Source: Streptomyces sp. 3214.6 (GTDB taxonomy: Bacteria; Actinomycetota; Actinomycetes; Streptomycetales; Streptomycetaceae). Taken from it: DNA of 64,000 nucleotides. How positions within the stretch are numbered: the stretch's first letter is position 1; each line of letters opens with the position of its first letter. The stretch lies in assembly GCF_900129855.1 (NCBI RefSeq), contig NZ_LT670819.1:1550001-1614000 (forward strand), given 5' to 3'. The notes beneath the pieces are model-generated. The model did not search any database. It saw only the letters and a list, made by a program, of their open reading frames with translations, and was not told where the DNA came from. Shown here one piece after another: positions 26,831 to 35,535 of this stretch. A program made the position numbers and the translations under genes.

Positions 26831-27847
26831 ATGACGGACACAAGTCGTTCGAGACGCACGGGGCGGCGCGCGGGGCGCGTCCGGCCGTCGGCTGCCGTCG
26901 CGCTGTCGGCAGCGGCGCTGGCCGCCGCCCTGACGGTCTCGCTCGCCGCGGGCTGCACCTCCTCCCACGAGACCTCCCGGCCCGACGACGGCCGGAGCGC
27001 GTCGCAGAGCCCCGGTCCGACCGGCCCCGGCACCGGCTCGGTGCTCGCCGTGAAGATCGACAACGCGCCGGAAGCCCGACCGCAGACCGGCCTCGACGCG
27101 GCGGACGTCGTGTACGCCGAGCAGGTCGAGGGCGGGCTGAGCCGGCTGATGGCCGTGTACGCGACGAGGCTGCCGGCCGCCGTCGGCCCGGTGCGCAGCG
27201 CCCGCGAGTCCGATCTGGAGCTGCTGCGCCAGTTCGACCGGCCGGTGCTGGCGTTCTCCGGGGCGCAGGGCAAGCTGCTGCCGCTGATCGACCGGGCGCC
27301 GCTGGACGCCGTCACACCCGAGAAGGCGTCCGGCGCCTACTACCGCGGCACGGACCGGGCCGCTCCGCACAACCTGTACCTGCGGCCGAGCCGGCTGCTG
27401 CCCGCCGCGCCGGGCGCCGCCGCGCTGACCACGGGCTTCCGTCACGGCGCCGCGCCCGCCGGCGGCAGGGCGGAGCGCTCACAGACCGTGCGCTACCCGG
27501 CGGCTGGCTTCACCTTCACCTGGTCCGCGAGCCGGGCACGCTGGCTGGTCTCGATGGACGGCACACCGAGTGTGACGGCCACCGGGCAGCCGGTGGCGCC
27601 GGCCACGGTGGTGGTGCAGTACGTGACGGTGCGCGCGTCGCGTTTCCACGACTTCCTCGGCAACAACACGCCGTACACCGAGACGGTGGGGGCGGGCAAG
27701 GCCGAGGTGCTGCGCGACGGACGCGTCTTCGACGTGAACTGGAAGCGGGCGACGGCCACGGACGGCACGGACTTCACCGCCGACGACGGAAAGCCCGTCG
27801 CTTTCGCCGAGGGCCAGGTGTGGGTCGTGTTCGTGAAGGCGCCGTAG
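26831..27847 (+). CDS. DUF3048 (YerB-like) lipoprotein
   Basis: The 338-residue product has a basic n-region, a hydrophobic stretch and the lipobox LAAGC (about residues 38-42), so it should be an anchored lipoprotein. The mature part shows DUF3048 motifs: VLAVKIDNAPEARPQTGLDAADVVYAEQVEGG, RLMAVY, GPVRSARESDLELLRQFDRP and HDFLGNNTPYTETVGAGKAEV. Function of the family is unknown. ATG 26831 is favoured for the signal length; ATG 26795 is in frame but adds an atypical N-terminus. Stop codons of this gene and the convergent pcaV lie 4 nt apart. Confidence 0.85.
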   Translation: MTDTSRSRRTGRRAGRVRPSAAVALSAAALAAALTVSLAAGCTSSHETSRPDDGRSASQSPGPTGPGTGSVLAVKIDNAPEARPQTGLDAADVVYAEQVEGGLSRLMAVYATRLPAAVGPVRSARESDLELLRQFDRPVLAFSGAQGKLLPLIDRAPLDAVTPEKASGAYYRGTDRAAPHNLYLRPSRLLPAAPGAAALTTGFRHGAAPAGGRAERSQTVRYPAAGFTFTWSASRARWLVSMDGTPSVTATGQPVAPATVVVQYVTVRASRFHDFLGNNTPYTETVGAGKAEVLRDGRVFDVNWKRATATDGTDFTADDGKPVAFAEGQVWVVFVKAP

Positions 27848-27850
27848 CCG

Positions 27851-28315
27851 TCAGTTCTGGGCGGTCACGGGCTCCGCCGGGTTGCGCAGCCCTTCCGCCG
27901 CGTCCGAGACCCTGCGGATGACGTCGAAGAACTGGGCCTGTTCCTCGGCGGAGAGCGGCGCGAGGAAGACCTGGTTCATCCGGGCCGTGCGCACGGCCAG
28001 CTTGCGGTGGGTGCGCAGGCCGTCATCGGTGAGGCGGAGCAGGAAACGGCGGCCGTCCCGCGGGTCGCGCACCTTGTCCAGCAGCCCACGGCGGCCGAGC
28101 CTGCTGATGACCTCGGCGATGGTCGACCGGTCGAGACCGACCCGCTCCCCCACGGTGCGCTGGTCCAGTCCCGGCTCGGCGACGAGCGCGTTCAGGACCG
28201 CGAACTGCGGCGATGTGGTGTCCTCGGAGACCATCGTGTTCCACAGGAGGTAGTGCGCCTGCTGCAGCCGCCGGGCCAGATGCCCGGGGTGGGTCGTGAG
28301 GTCCAACGCGGCCAT
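27851..28315 (-). CDS. pcaV: MarR-family repressor of protocatechuate genes
   Basis: This 154-residue winged-helix regulator has the recognition region LDQRTVGERVGLDRSTIAEVISRLGRRGLL and the wing DPRDGRRFLLRLTDDG. Its N-terminus carries Arg15 in PGHLARRLQQAHYLLW, the residue shown in S. coelicolor PcaV (SCO6704) to hold the ligand protocatechuate, plus His21. ATG 28315 follows GGGAG. It is divergent from the pca operon, and two matching operator sequences lie in the 176-nt gap. Protocatechuate should release it and open the operon. Confidence 0.92.
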   Translation of the reverse strand: MAALDLTTHPGHLARRLQQAHYLLWNTMVSEDTTSPQFAVLNALVAEPGLDQRTVGERVGLDRSTIAEVISRLGRRGLLDKVRDPRDGRRFLLRLTDDGLRTHRKLAVRTARMNQVFLAPLSAEEQAQFFDVIRRVSDAAEGLRNPAEPVTAQN

Positions 28316-28334
28316 GTGCACTCCCACTGTCCGA

Positions 28335-28354
28335 ATTAGTCGGTGCACTGAACA
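28335..28354. promoter_or_regulatory. PcaV operator, pcaV-proximal copy
   Basis: ATTAGTCGGTGCACTGAACA; read on the other strand it is TGTTCAGTGCACCGACTAAT. It matches the site at 28450-28469 in reverse orientation, with the common core TCAGTGCrCyGAyTAAT. It lies about 20 nt upstream of the pcaV start, so it would give autorepression. Confidence 0.7.
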
Positions 28355-28449
28355 ATACCCGGCGTCCAGTGCGGCTCGCGAGCGCTCGGCGCCCAACGAT
28401 ACCTTGACTGTTCCGCGTGCCGATGGCAGCGTGATGCATCTCGGTGAAA

Positions 28450-28469
28450 TACTCAGTGCGCTGATTAAT
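28450..28469. promoter_or_regulatory. PcaV operator, pca operon copy
   Basis: TACTCAGTGCGCTGATTAAT is the mirror partner of the site at 28335-28354 and lies 23 nt before the first codon of the pca operon. The symmetric arrangement, one site per divergent promoter, is what a MarR repressor of both genes would need. Confidence 0.75.
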
Positions 28470-28491
28470 TCGTAGAGAAGAGGCCGCACGG

Positions 28492-28626
28492 ATGGACAAG
28501 GTGGTCGCCACGGCCCCGAAGGCGGTGGCCGACGTCGGCAACGCCCACACCTCCGCCCTCTGCATCGGCGTGGGCCAGGGCCTCGCCCTCGTCCTCGAAC
28601 GACAGGAAACCCAGGAAACGCCATGA
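28492..28626 (+). pseudogene. Chimeric deletion scar: start of pcaI fused to end of pcaF
   Basis: The 44-codon frame opens MDKVVATAPKAVADV, the N-terminus of the 3-oxoadipate CoA-transferase alpha subunit (PcaI), and closes SALCIGVGQGLALVLERQ, the C-terminal signature of 3-oxoadipyl-CoA thiolase (PcaF, usually LCIGVGQGiA). The join falls around DVGNAH. In S. coelicolor the operon runs pcaI-pcaJ-pcaF-pcaH-pcaG-pcaB-pcaL, so most of pcaI, all of pcaJ and most of pcaF appear to be deleted in frame. AGAGAAGAGG precedes ATG 28492, and the stop overlaps pcaH as ATGA, preserving coupling. The peptide itself cannot be an enzyme. Confidence 0.85.
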
Positions 28627-29396
28627 CTCTCACTCAAGCCGACATCGACCAGGAGATCGCGGCCGAGCACGCCGCGTACGAGAAGCGACGCGCCGACGGT
28701 GCGCCCGTCGAGCACCAGCCGCGCCGCGACTACGCGCCGTACCGTTCCTCCGTCCTGCGCCACCCCAAGCAGCCGCCCGTCGCGATCGACGTCAGCAAGG
28801 ACCCGGAGCTGGTGGAGCTGGCCTCCCCCGCCTTCGGCGAGCGGGACATCACCGAGATCGACAACGACCTCACCCGGCAGCACAACGGCGAGCCGATCGG
28901 TGAACGGATCACGGTTTCCGGCCGGTTGCTGGACCGCGACGGACGTCCGGTCCGCGGCCAGCTGGTCGAGATCTGGCAGGCCAACTCGGCCGGCCGCTAT
29001 GCGCACCAGCGCGAGCAGCACGACGCCCCGCTGGACCCGAACTTCACGGGAGTCGGCCGCACACTGACCGACGACAGCGGTTTCTACCGTTTCACCACCG
29101 TCCAGCCGGGCCCCTACCCCTGGCGTCAGCACGTCAACGCCTGGCGGCCGGCCCACATCCACTTCTCGCTGTTCGGCACGGCGTTCACCCAGCGGCTCGT
29201 GACGCAGATGTACTTCCCGAGCGACCCGCTGTTCCCGTACGACCCGATCATCCAGTCGGTGACGGACGACGCCGCCCGGCAGCGGCTGATCGCGACGTAC
29301 GACCACAACCTGTCGGTGCCCGAGTTCTCGATGGGCTACCACTGGGACATCGTGCTCGACGGGCCGCACGCCACCTGGATCGAAGAAGGGCGCTGA
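28623..29396 (+). CDS. pcaH: Protocatechuate 3,4-dioxygenase beta subunit
   Basis: This 257-residue subunit carries the non-heme Fe(III) that opens protocatechuate to 3-carboxy-cis,cis-muconate. Visible are the intradiol signature VRGQLVEIWQANSAGRYAHQ and GFYRFTTVQPGPYPWRQHVNAWRPAHIHFSLFG, with Tyr and His ligands. PSDPLFPYDPI follows. The alpha partner follows 6 nt after the stop. It is translationally coupled to the pcaI/pcaF scar. Repression by PcaV is expected through 28450-28469. Confidence 0.95.
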   Translation: MTLTQADIDQEIAAEHAAYEKRRADGAPVEHQPRRDYAPYRSSVLRHPKQPPVAIDVSKDPELVELASPAFGERDITEIDNDLTRQHNGEPIGERITVSGRLLDRDGRPVRGQLVEIWQANSAGRYAHQREQHDAPLDPNFTGVGRTLTDDSGFYRFTTVQPGPYPWRQHVNAWRPAHIHFSLFGTAFTQRLVTQMYFPSDPLFPYDPIIQSVTDDAARQRLIATYDHNLSVPEFSMGYHWDIVLDGPHATWIEEGR

Positions 29397-29402
29397 CCAG
29401 CG

Positions 29403-30008
29403 ATGACGAAGATCGACACGAGCCGTCCGGAGACCGTGCTGCCCACGCCGTCGCACACGGTGGGCCCCTTCTACGGTCATGCGCTGCCGTTCCCCGGCGG
29501 CGGAGACATCGCCCCGGTCGGCCACCCGGACACCATCGCGCTGCAGGGATATGTGTACGACGGCGAGGGCAACCCGTTGCCGGACGCGTTTGTGGAGCTG
29601 TGGGGCGCGGACCCCGAGGGCAACCTCCCCCAGGTCGACGGCTCGATGCGGCGGGATGCGTCGAGCGGCGGTTTCCTGGGCCGCAACGGCGTCGAGTTCA
29701 CCGGCTGGGGACGCGTCCAGACGGAGGCGGGCGGCCACTGGTCGGCGCGGACGCTGCGGCCGGGCGCGCGCGGGCGCAGCGCCCCGTACCTGAGTGTGTG
29801 CGTGTTCGCGCGCGGGCTGCTGGTGCACCTGTTCACCCGGATCTACCTGCCCGGCGACGACGCGGCGCTCGCCGCCGATCCGCTGCTGAAGCAGCTGGAC
29901 CCGGCGCGCCGCGCCACACTGATCGCCCAGGACGGCCCGCTGGGCACCTACCGTTTCGACATCCGCCTTCAGGGCGAGGGCGAAACGGTCTTCCTGGAGT
30001 TCCAGTGA
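29403..30008 (+). CDS. pcaG: Protocatechuate 3,4-dioxygenase alpha subunit
   Basis: The 201-residue alpha subunit completes the dioxygenase. It has the family opening LPTPSHTVGPFYGHALPFP and the shared fold (YDGEGNPLPDAFVELWGADPEG, then LLVHLFTRIYLPGDD) without the full iron ligand set, as usual. ATG 29403 lies close behind pcaH, and the stop overlaps the pcaB GTG start, so the operon is tightly coupled. Confidence 0.94.
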   Translation: MTKIDTSRPETVLPTPSHTVGPFYGHALPFPGGGDIAPVGHPDTIALQGYVYDGEGNPLPDAFVELWGADPEGNLPQVDGSMRRDASSGGFLGRNGVEFTGWGRVQTEAGGHWSARTLRPGARGRSAPYLSVCVFARGLLVHLFTRIYLPGDDAALAADPLLKQLDPARRATLIAQDGPLGTYRFDIRLQGEGETVFLEFQ

Positions 30009-31363
30009 CCCCTGCGCACACCGACGGTCTGTCCGAGGCCGGTCTGTCCGAGGCCGGTCTGCTCTCCCCGGGGTGGACCGGCTCCGCCGCCGCCTCCGCG
30101 ACCGGTGACAACGCGTTTCTGCGGGCGTTGCTCGACGCGGAGGCCGCGCTGACCCGCGCCCAGGAGACGCTGGGGCTGGCCCCGGAAGGGGCCGGCGCGG
30201 CGGTCACCTCGGCGGCCGGCACCGGCGACTTCGATGTGCGGTCCCTCGCCGAGCGGGCCCGAGGCGGCGGGAACCCGGTGATCCCGCTGGTCGCCGATCT
30301 GACGAAGGCGGTCGGCACGCGGTACGGCCCGTACGTCCACCGGGGCGCGACCAGCCAGGACATCATGGACACGGCGATGATGCTGGTGGCGGTGCGCACG
30401 CTCGGCCTCGTCCTGACCGACCTCGACCGCAGCCGGCGCGCGCTGGCCAGGCTCGCCGCCGAGCACCGGGACACGCCGATGCCGGGCCGGACGCTCACCC
30501 AGCACGCCGTACCGACGACGTTCGGTCTGAAGGCGGCCGGCTGGCGGTCGCTGGTGCTCGACGCACGCGACCGCGTGACCGCCGTACGGGACACGCTGCC
30601 CGCCCAACTCGGCGGCGCGGCAGGCACCTTGGCGGCCTTCACGGCGTACGGCGCGCAGGACGCGACCGCCCTGCCCGCGGTGTACGCCCGTGAACTCGGG
30701 CTGCGGGCACCGCAGTTGCCGTGGCACACCCTGCGGACGCCGATCGCCGACCTCGCCGCCTGTCTGGCCTTCACGGCGGGCGCCCTGGGGAAGGTCGCGA
30801 CGGACGTCCTCTGCCTCGCCCGCACCGAGATCGCCGAGGTGGCGGAGGGCAGCGGGGGCGGTTCCTCGGCCATGCCGCACAAGGCCAACCCGGTACGGTC
30901 CACGCTGATCGCGGCCGCCGCCCGGCGCGCCCCGCAGCTCGCGGCCACGTTGCAGGGGTCTTTGGCGGCGGAGGACGAGCGGCCCGCCGGGGCCTGGCAC
31001 GCCGAGTGGGAGCCCCTGCGGGATCTGCTGCGGCTGGCCGGCGGGGCCGCCCGGGACGCGGCCGAGCTGACGGAGGGCCTGCGGGTGAACGCGGACGCGA
31101 TGCGCGCGAACCTCGACCTCACCCACGGGCTGATCGTCTCCGAGCGGCTGTCCGCCGAGCTGTCGGCCGTGCTCGGCCGGGCCCGCGCCAAGGAACTCCT
31201 CACGGAACTCGCCCGCCGTGCCTACGCCGAGGATCGTCCCCTGGTCGAACTCCTCGCCGAGGAACCCGACTTGAAGGACGTCGCGCTCGACGACCTCACC
31301 GACCCCGCCCGCTATACCGGCTCCGCCGGAGCCCTCACCGACCGCGCCCTGGAGCGACGTTGA
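30005..31363 (+). CDS. pcaB: 3-Carboxy-cis,cis-muconate cycloisomerase
   Basis: The 452-residue enzyme of the fumarase/aspartase superfamily lactonises carboxymuconate to gamma-carboxymuconolactone. Superfamily signatures are VHRGATSQDIMDTA (about 110-123) and GGGSSAMPHKANPVRS (about 287-302). GTG 30005 overlaps the pcaG stop. The N-terminus contains an 18-bp tandem duplication giving GLSEAGLSEAGL. A C-terminal domain typical of bacterial PcaB is retained. Confidence 0.94.
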   Translation: MTPAHTDGLSEAGLSEAGLLSPGWTGSAAASATGDNAFLRALLDAEAALTRAQETLGLAPEGAGAAVTSAAGTGDFDVRSLAERARGGGNPVIPLVADLTKAVGTRYGPYVHRGATSQDIMDTAMMLVAVRTLGLVLTDLDRSRRALARLAAEHRDTPMPGRTLTQHAVPTTFGLKAAGWRSLVLDARDRVTAVRDTLPAQLGGAAGTLAAFTAYGAQDATALPAVYARELGLRAPQLPWHTLRTPIADLAACLAFTAGALGKVATDVLCLARTEIAEVAEGSGGGSSAMPHKANPVRSTLIAAAARRAPQLAATLQGSLAAEDERPAGAWHAEWEPLRDLLRLAGGAARDAAELTEGLRVNADAMRANLDLTHGLIVSERLSAELSAVLGRARAKELLTELARRAYAEDRPLVELLAEEPDLKDVALDDLTDPARYTGSAGALTDRALERR

Positions 31364-32484
31364 CACAGAAACTGCTCAACCACCGTGCCGAGGGCCCGAC
31401 TTCCGCGCCCCCGCTGCTGCTCGGCCCCTCGCTGGGCACCTCGTACGCCCTGTGGGACAAGGTGGCGCCGGAGCTGTCCGTCACGCATCGGGTGGTCCGC
31501 TGGGACCTGCCGGGGCACGGAGGTTCGGCGGCCGACCTGATCGGTCCCGGGGCCACCGTCGGCGATCTCGCCGAACTGGTGCTGGCGCTCGCCGACTCCC
31601 TCGGCCTGGAGCGGTTCGCGTACGCGGGCGTCTCCCTGGGCGGCGCGGTGGGTCTGCACCTGGCGCTGCACCACCCCGAACGCCTCTCGTCGCTGGCGAT
31701 GATCTGCTCCTCGGCCCACTTCAACGGGTCGAAGCCGTGGGAGGAGCGAGCCGCGCTGGTGCGCAGGGAGGGTCTGGCGGGGCTCGCCGAGAACGCGAAC
31801 GCCCGTTGGTTCACACCGGGGTTCACCGTGCCGGAGCTGATCGCCGACCACCGTGACGCGGACCCGGAGGCCTACGCCGCGTGCTGTGACGCGCTGAGCA
31901 CGTTCGACCTGCGCGAGCGGCTGCCGGAGATCGCCGTACGGACGCTGCTGATCGCCGGACGCCATGATCCGGCGACGCCGCCCGCGCATCTGCGGGAGAT
32001 CGCGGACGCGGTGCCGGGTGCGGCGCTGGTCGAGCTGCCGGGGGCCTCGCATCTCGCGCCCGCCCAGTGTCCCGAGGCCGTGCTGACCGCGCTGCGGGCA
32101 CATCTCGACGGCGGGGCGAAGCGGGGCATGCAGGTGCGGCGAGAGGTGCTCGGGGACGCGCATGTGGACCGGGCGCAGGCCGGGCAGGACGCGTTCACCG
32201 CGCGCTACCAGGACTTCATCTCGCGCTATGCCTGGGGTGAGATCTGGACCGACCCGACGCTCAGCCGCCGCGAGCGCAGCATGATCACACTGACCGCGCT
32301 GGTGGCGCACGGCCACTACGACGAGTTGGCCATGCACGTGCGAGCGGCCCGGCGCAACGGGCTCACGCCGGACGAGATCGGCGCGGTCCTGCTGCAGACG
32401 GCCGTCTACTGCGGGGTCCCGGCGGCGAACTCGGCCTTCGCGACGGCCCAGCGGGTGCTCGCGGAGGAGCACGGGACCGGCTGA
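31360..32484 (+). CDS. pcaL: Bifunctional 3-oxoadipate enol-lactonase / 4-carboxymuconolactone decarboxylase
   Basis: The 374-residue fusion joins an alpha/beta hydrolase (residues about 1-250; nucleophile in GVSLGGAVGLH, Asp in GRHDPATPP, His in GASHLAP) to a carboxymuconolactone decarboxylase domain (about 260-370; SRRERSMITLTALVAHGHYDELAMHVRAARRNGL). It converts carboxymuconolactone to 3-oxoadipate, the product that PcaIJ would activate. Start is TTG 31360 with GGAG 5 nt upstream, overlapping the pcaB stop. It is the last gene of the operon. Confidence 0.94.
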   Translation: MTQKLLNHRAEGPTSAPPLLLGPSLGTSYALWDKVAPELSVTHRVVRWDLPGHGGSAADLIGPGATVGDLAELVLALADSLGLERFAYAGVSLGGAVGLHLALHHPERLSSLAMICSSAHFNGSKPWEERAALVRREGLAGLAENANARWFTPGFTVPELIADHRDADPEAYAACCDALSTFDLRERLPEIAVRTLLIAGRHDPATPPAHLREIADAVPGAALVELPGASHLAPAQCPEAVLTALRAHLDGGAKRGMQVRREVLGDAHVDRAQAGQDAFTARYQDFISRYAWGEIWTDPTLSRRERSMITLTALVAHGHYDELAMHVRAARRNGLTPDEIGAVLLQTAVYCGVPAANSAFATAQRVLAEEHGTG

Positions 32485-32521
32485 GACGCATCCGGCCGCA
32501 GCGCCGTGGAGCGTCCGGGAG

Positions 32522-35236
32522 CTACCTCCGGGTCTGTCCGGGGACGAGGCCCACCTGCGGCGCGCCCAGCCTCTTCAGGGCCAGCTGTGCCTTCTCCGCC
32601 AGGCCGTCGGCGCCGCAGGAACGGGCCAGGGTCAGGCCCCGGCCGAGTTCGGACGCGGAGCGCGACAGGATGCCGTACTCGATGCGGGCGGCGGCGTGTT
32701 CGTACTGGCAGGGCGAGGACTCCAGATAGGTGACCGCCTGCTGGGCGAGGCGGACCGCGCGCTGGCCGGTCTCCAGGGCGGCGGCTCAGCGCAGGGCCTC
32801 GCCGATCGCGGTGTCGGTGCCGAAGCGTTCGGCCTGCCGGCGGGCCTCGATGACGAGCCGGTTCGCGCGGTCCGGGTCCTCGCCGGCCAGGGCCCGGGCG
32901 AGGTCGACGGCCCAGGGGCTCATCACCGGGTTGAGGTGGCCGCGGGCGGTGGCGGCCTTCTCGGCGGCCTCCAGCTCGTTGATGCCGTCCTTGACCCGGC
33001 CGACGGCCAGCAGCAGCCGGCCGCGCACGGTCCGCGGGTCGGGCAGCACGATCGTCGACGGGTACGGCGGGGCGAAGCCGTACTGTTCGGCGGTCTCCCA
33101 GGCCTCGGCGACATGGCCGCGGACCAGCAGCGTGTCGACGAGGTTGCAGGTCGCCGACCAGTACAGGGGCAGGCCGCGGCCGACGCGTTCGGCGAGGCGC
33201 AGCGATTCCCTGAGGGACTCCTCGGCCTCTTTCAGCCGGCCCCGGCGGCGCAGTCCCACACCGAGGTAGGCGTGCGCCAGGGCGAGGTGGCCGCCGCTCC
33301 AGCCGACGGAGACGTAGGCGCGCAGGGCCTCGTTGAGGAGGGCGTCGGCGCGGTCGAGCCGGTCGGTGTAGGCGTAGGAGCCGGCCAGCATCATCAGCAG
33401 TTCGATGCCCCACTCCTGGTCGGTCCAGCCGAGACCGGGGGCGAGGCGGCCGTTGACGAGGGCGCGGTCGCAGAACTCGACGACCTCCATGGCGTTCTCG
33501 CCGTGGATCGCCGCGTCGAAGCCGCGCAGGATGAGCAGGGCGCGCTCGGCGTTGTCCCGGCCGGTACAGGCCGCGACGAGCGAGGCGAGTTTCTCCGAGC
33601 CGCGCGGTGAGGCCGCCTCGCCGGCGTGCACGCCCTCCCACATGAGCTGCACGGCCTGCAGTCGCAGCCGGGCGGGTCCGGGGGCGTGCCGGGCGGCCTC
33701 CGCCTCGACCGTGCGGACACCCTCCTCCAGCTGGTCGTTGTGCACGAGCGCCTGGGAGAGGCGGCAGACGGCGTCGACGCGCTCGGCGCCGTCGAGGCCG
33801 GGCATGCCGAGTGCCGTGCGCAGGTGTTCGATGGTCCTGGCGGGTGCGGTGAGGAAGGTCGCGGAGCCCAGTTCGTAGAGCACGTGCGCGTGGACGTCGG
33901 GGGCGGGCGGTTCCCGCAGAGCCCGTTCCAGACAGCGGCGGGCGGCGTCCGGGGCGCCGACGGCGAGGTGCTCGCGGGCGGCCTCGCGCAGCTGCTCGAC
34001 GAGTTCCTCGTCGCCCTCCGCGTGGACCTGGAGGAGGTGCCGGGAGGCGGCCGCTAAGCCGTTGCCCGCGTCGGCGACGACCTGGGCGGCGATGCCGTGC
34101 ATCGCGGTGCGCAGGCCGGTGGGGATGGAGTCGTAGACGGCGGAGGCGATCAGCGGGTGGACGAACTCCAGGTCGCCGTCGTCGGCGGGGACGGCGCCCG
34201 GGGCGGGTTCGGTGAGGATGCGGGCGTTGCGCAGCAGTTCGGCGCAGCGCACCGCGTCGTCCCGGCCGAGGCCGGCGAGCCGGGCCGCCTGGGCGACGGA
34301 GATGTCGGCGCCGAGGATCGCGGCGGCCATGGCGAACTTGGTGGCGTCGACGCCCAGTTTCTCCAGGCGGTCGACGAGGCCGCCGCCGCGGGCCGCGCGG
34401 TTCAGGGGGCGCAGTTCGGCGGCCGAGGACTCGCTCGGCTCCAGTTCGCTGTCGCGGACCTTGGCGAGGAGTTCGACGGTCTCGTAGGGGTTGCCGTCGG
34501 TGACGGCCCACACCTCGCGGCAGAACGCGGCGTCGGCGTGCGCGCCGAGGGTGGCGCGGGTGAGGCCGGCGACCGCGGCCGGCGTCAGGGCGCTGAGGCT
34601 GGTGACGGCGCGGCCGGCGGCCTCGCCGATGGCATCGAGGTGGCGGGCGGCGTCGCCCTTGACCTCGTCGGGCCGACGGGCCACGACGACCAGGACGGAG
34701 AGCTCGTCGAGGCGTTCGACGAGCGCGGCGAGCCAGCGCAGGGTCTCCTGGTCGGCCCAGTGCGCGTCGTCGACGAGGACCACCAGCGGGTAGTCCCGCC
34801 TGGCGAGCCGGGTCACGGCGGCGACGAGGCCGTCGCACACGCCCTGCGGGTCGGCGTGGCCGTCGCCGGGTTCCGCTATGCCGAGGGCGGGGCCCGCGAT
34901 GTCGTACCAGTCGCCGAGGTACTCGCGGACCTCCTCCGGGTGCAGGGACAGCAGCGTGGGCTGCAGCAGCTGCCGTACCACGTTGAAGGGGACGGACTTC
35001 AGGGTCTCGCCGCCGCGGGCCGACCACACCATGCAGCCGTGGTCCTCGGCGATGCGACGTGTCTCGGCCAGCAGAGCGGTCTTGCCGAATCCCGCCTCGC
35101 CCCGGAGCACCAGCAGGTGACCCGACGAGGACTGGCGGGCGCAGAGTGTCTCCACCGCCTGCGCGATCGCGGCGACTTCCCTCTCGCGCTCCCAGAGGGA
35201 AGTCGAGGCGGCCGCCGCCGGCCTGACCTCCGTCAT
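32522..35236 (-). pseudogene. AAA/TPR signal-transduction ATPase interrupted by in-frame TGA
   Basis: The frame encodes a large STAND-type ATPase with Walker A in GEAGFGKTALL (about 44-54) and Walker B in LVVLVDDAHW, followed by many TPR-like helices (ALLNEALRAYVSVGW, RGRLKEAEESLRESLRLAERV). TGA at 32786-32788 stops it at 816 residues. The same frame continues for 87 further family-like codons (LETGQRAVRLAQQAVTYLESSPCQYEHAAARIEYGIL...) to TAG 32522-32524. So the original protein was about 904 residues. There is no LuxR helix-turn-helix at either end. The truncated product might still work. Sequencing error is possible. Confidence 0.75.
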
Positions 35237-35535
35237 CCCGCTACCTCCCCAAGTCGCCCGAACGACGTACAGACCTCGAGCGTAACCGTCCGGGGGCCCG
35301 CGCGGAGGGCGGTCGGCGCAGGTCCCGCCTCGACGAGTGACAAGGGGCGGCCCTCGACGCCCCGGCGGGCCTGCGGGAGTGGCCTCCTTGCGTCAACGGC
35401 GGGTGACGCGCGCCGAATTGACGTCGAATTCACGCCAAGCGGGCGGTCGGCACACCGGCGCGGCGACCGGAGCCGATTTCCGCCGAGTACCCGCCCTCTC
35501 ATCCGGCTTTCACCGACGCCTCATACGGTGGGGGC

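Noticed and set aside
32786..32788. TGA as a selenocysteine codon in the AAA/TPR protein
   Set aside because: No selenoprotein family is involved, no suitable hairpin follows immediately, and the position is not an active site. A nonsense mutation or sequencing error is simpler.
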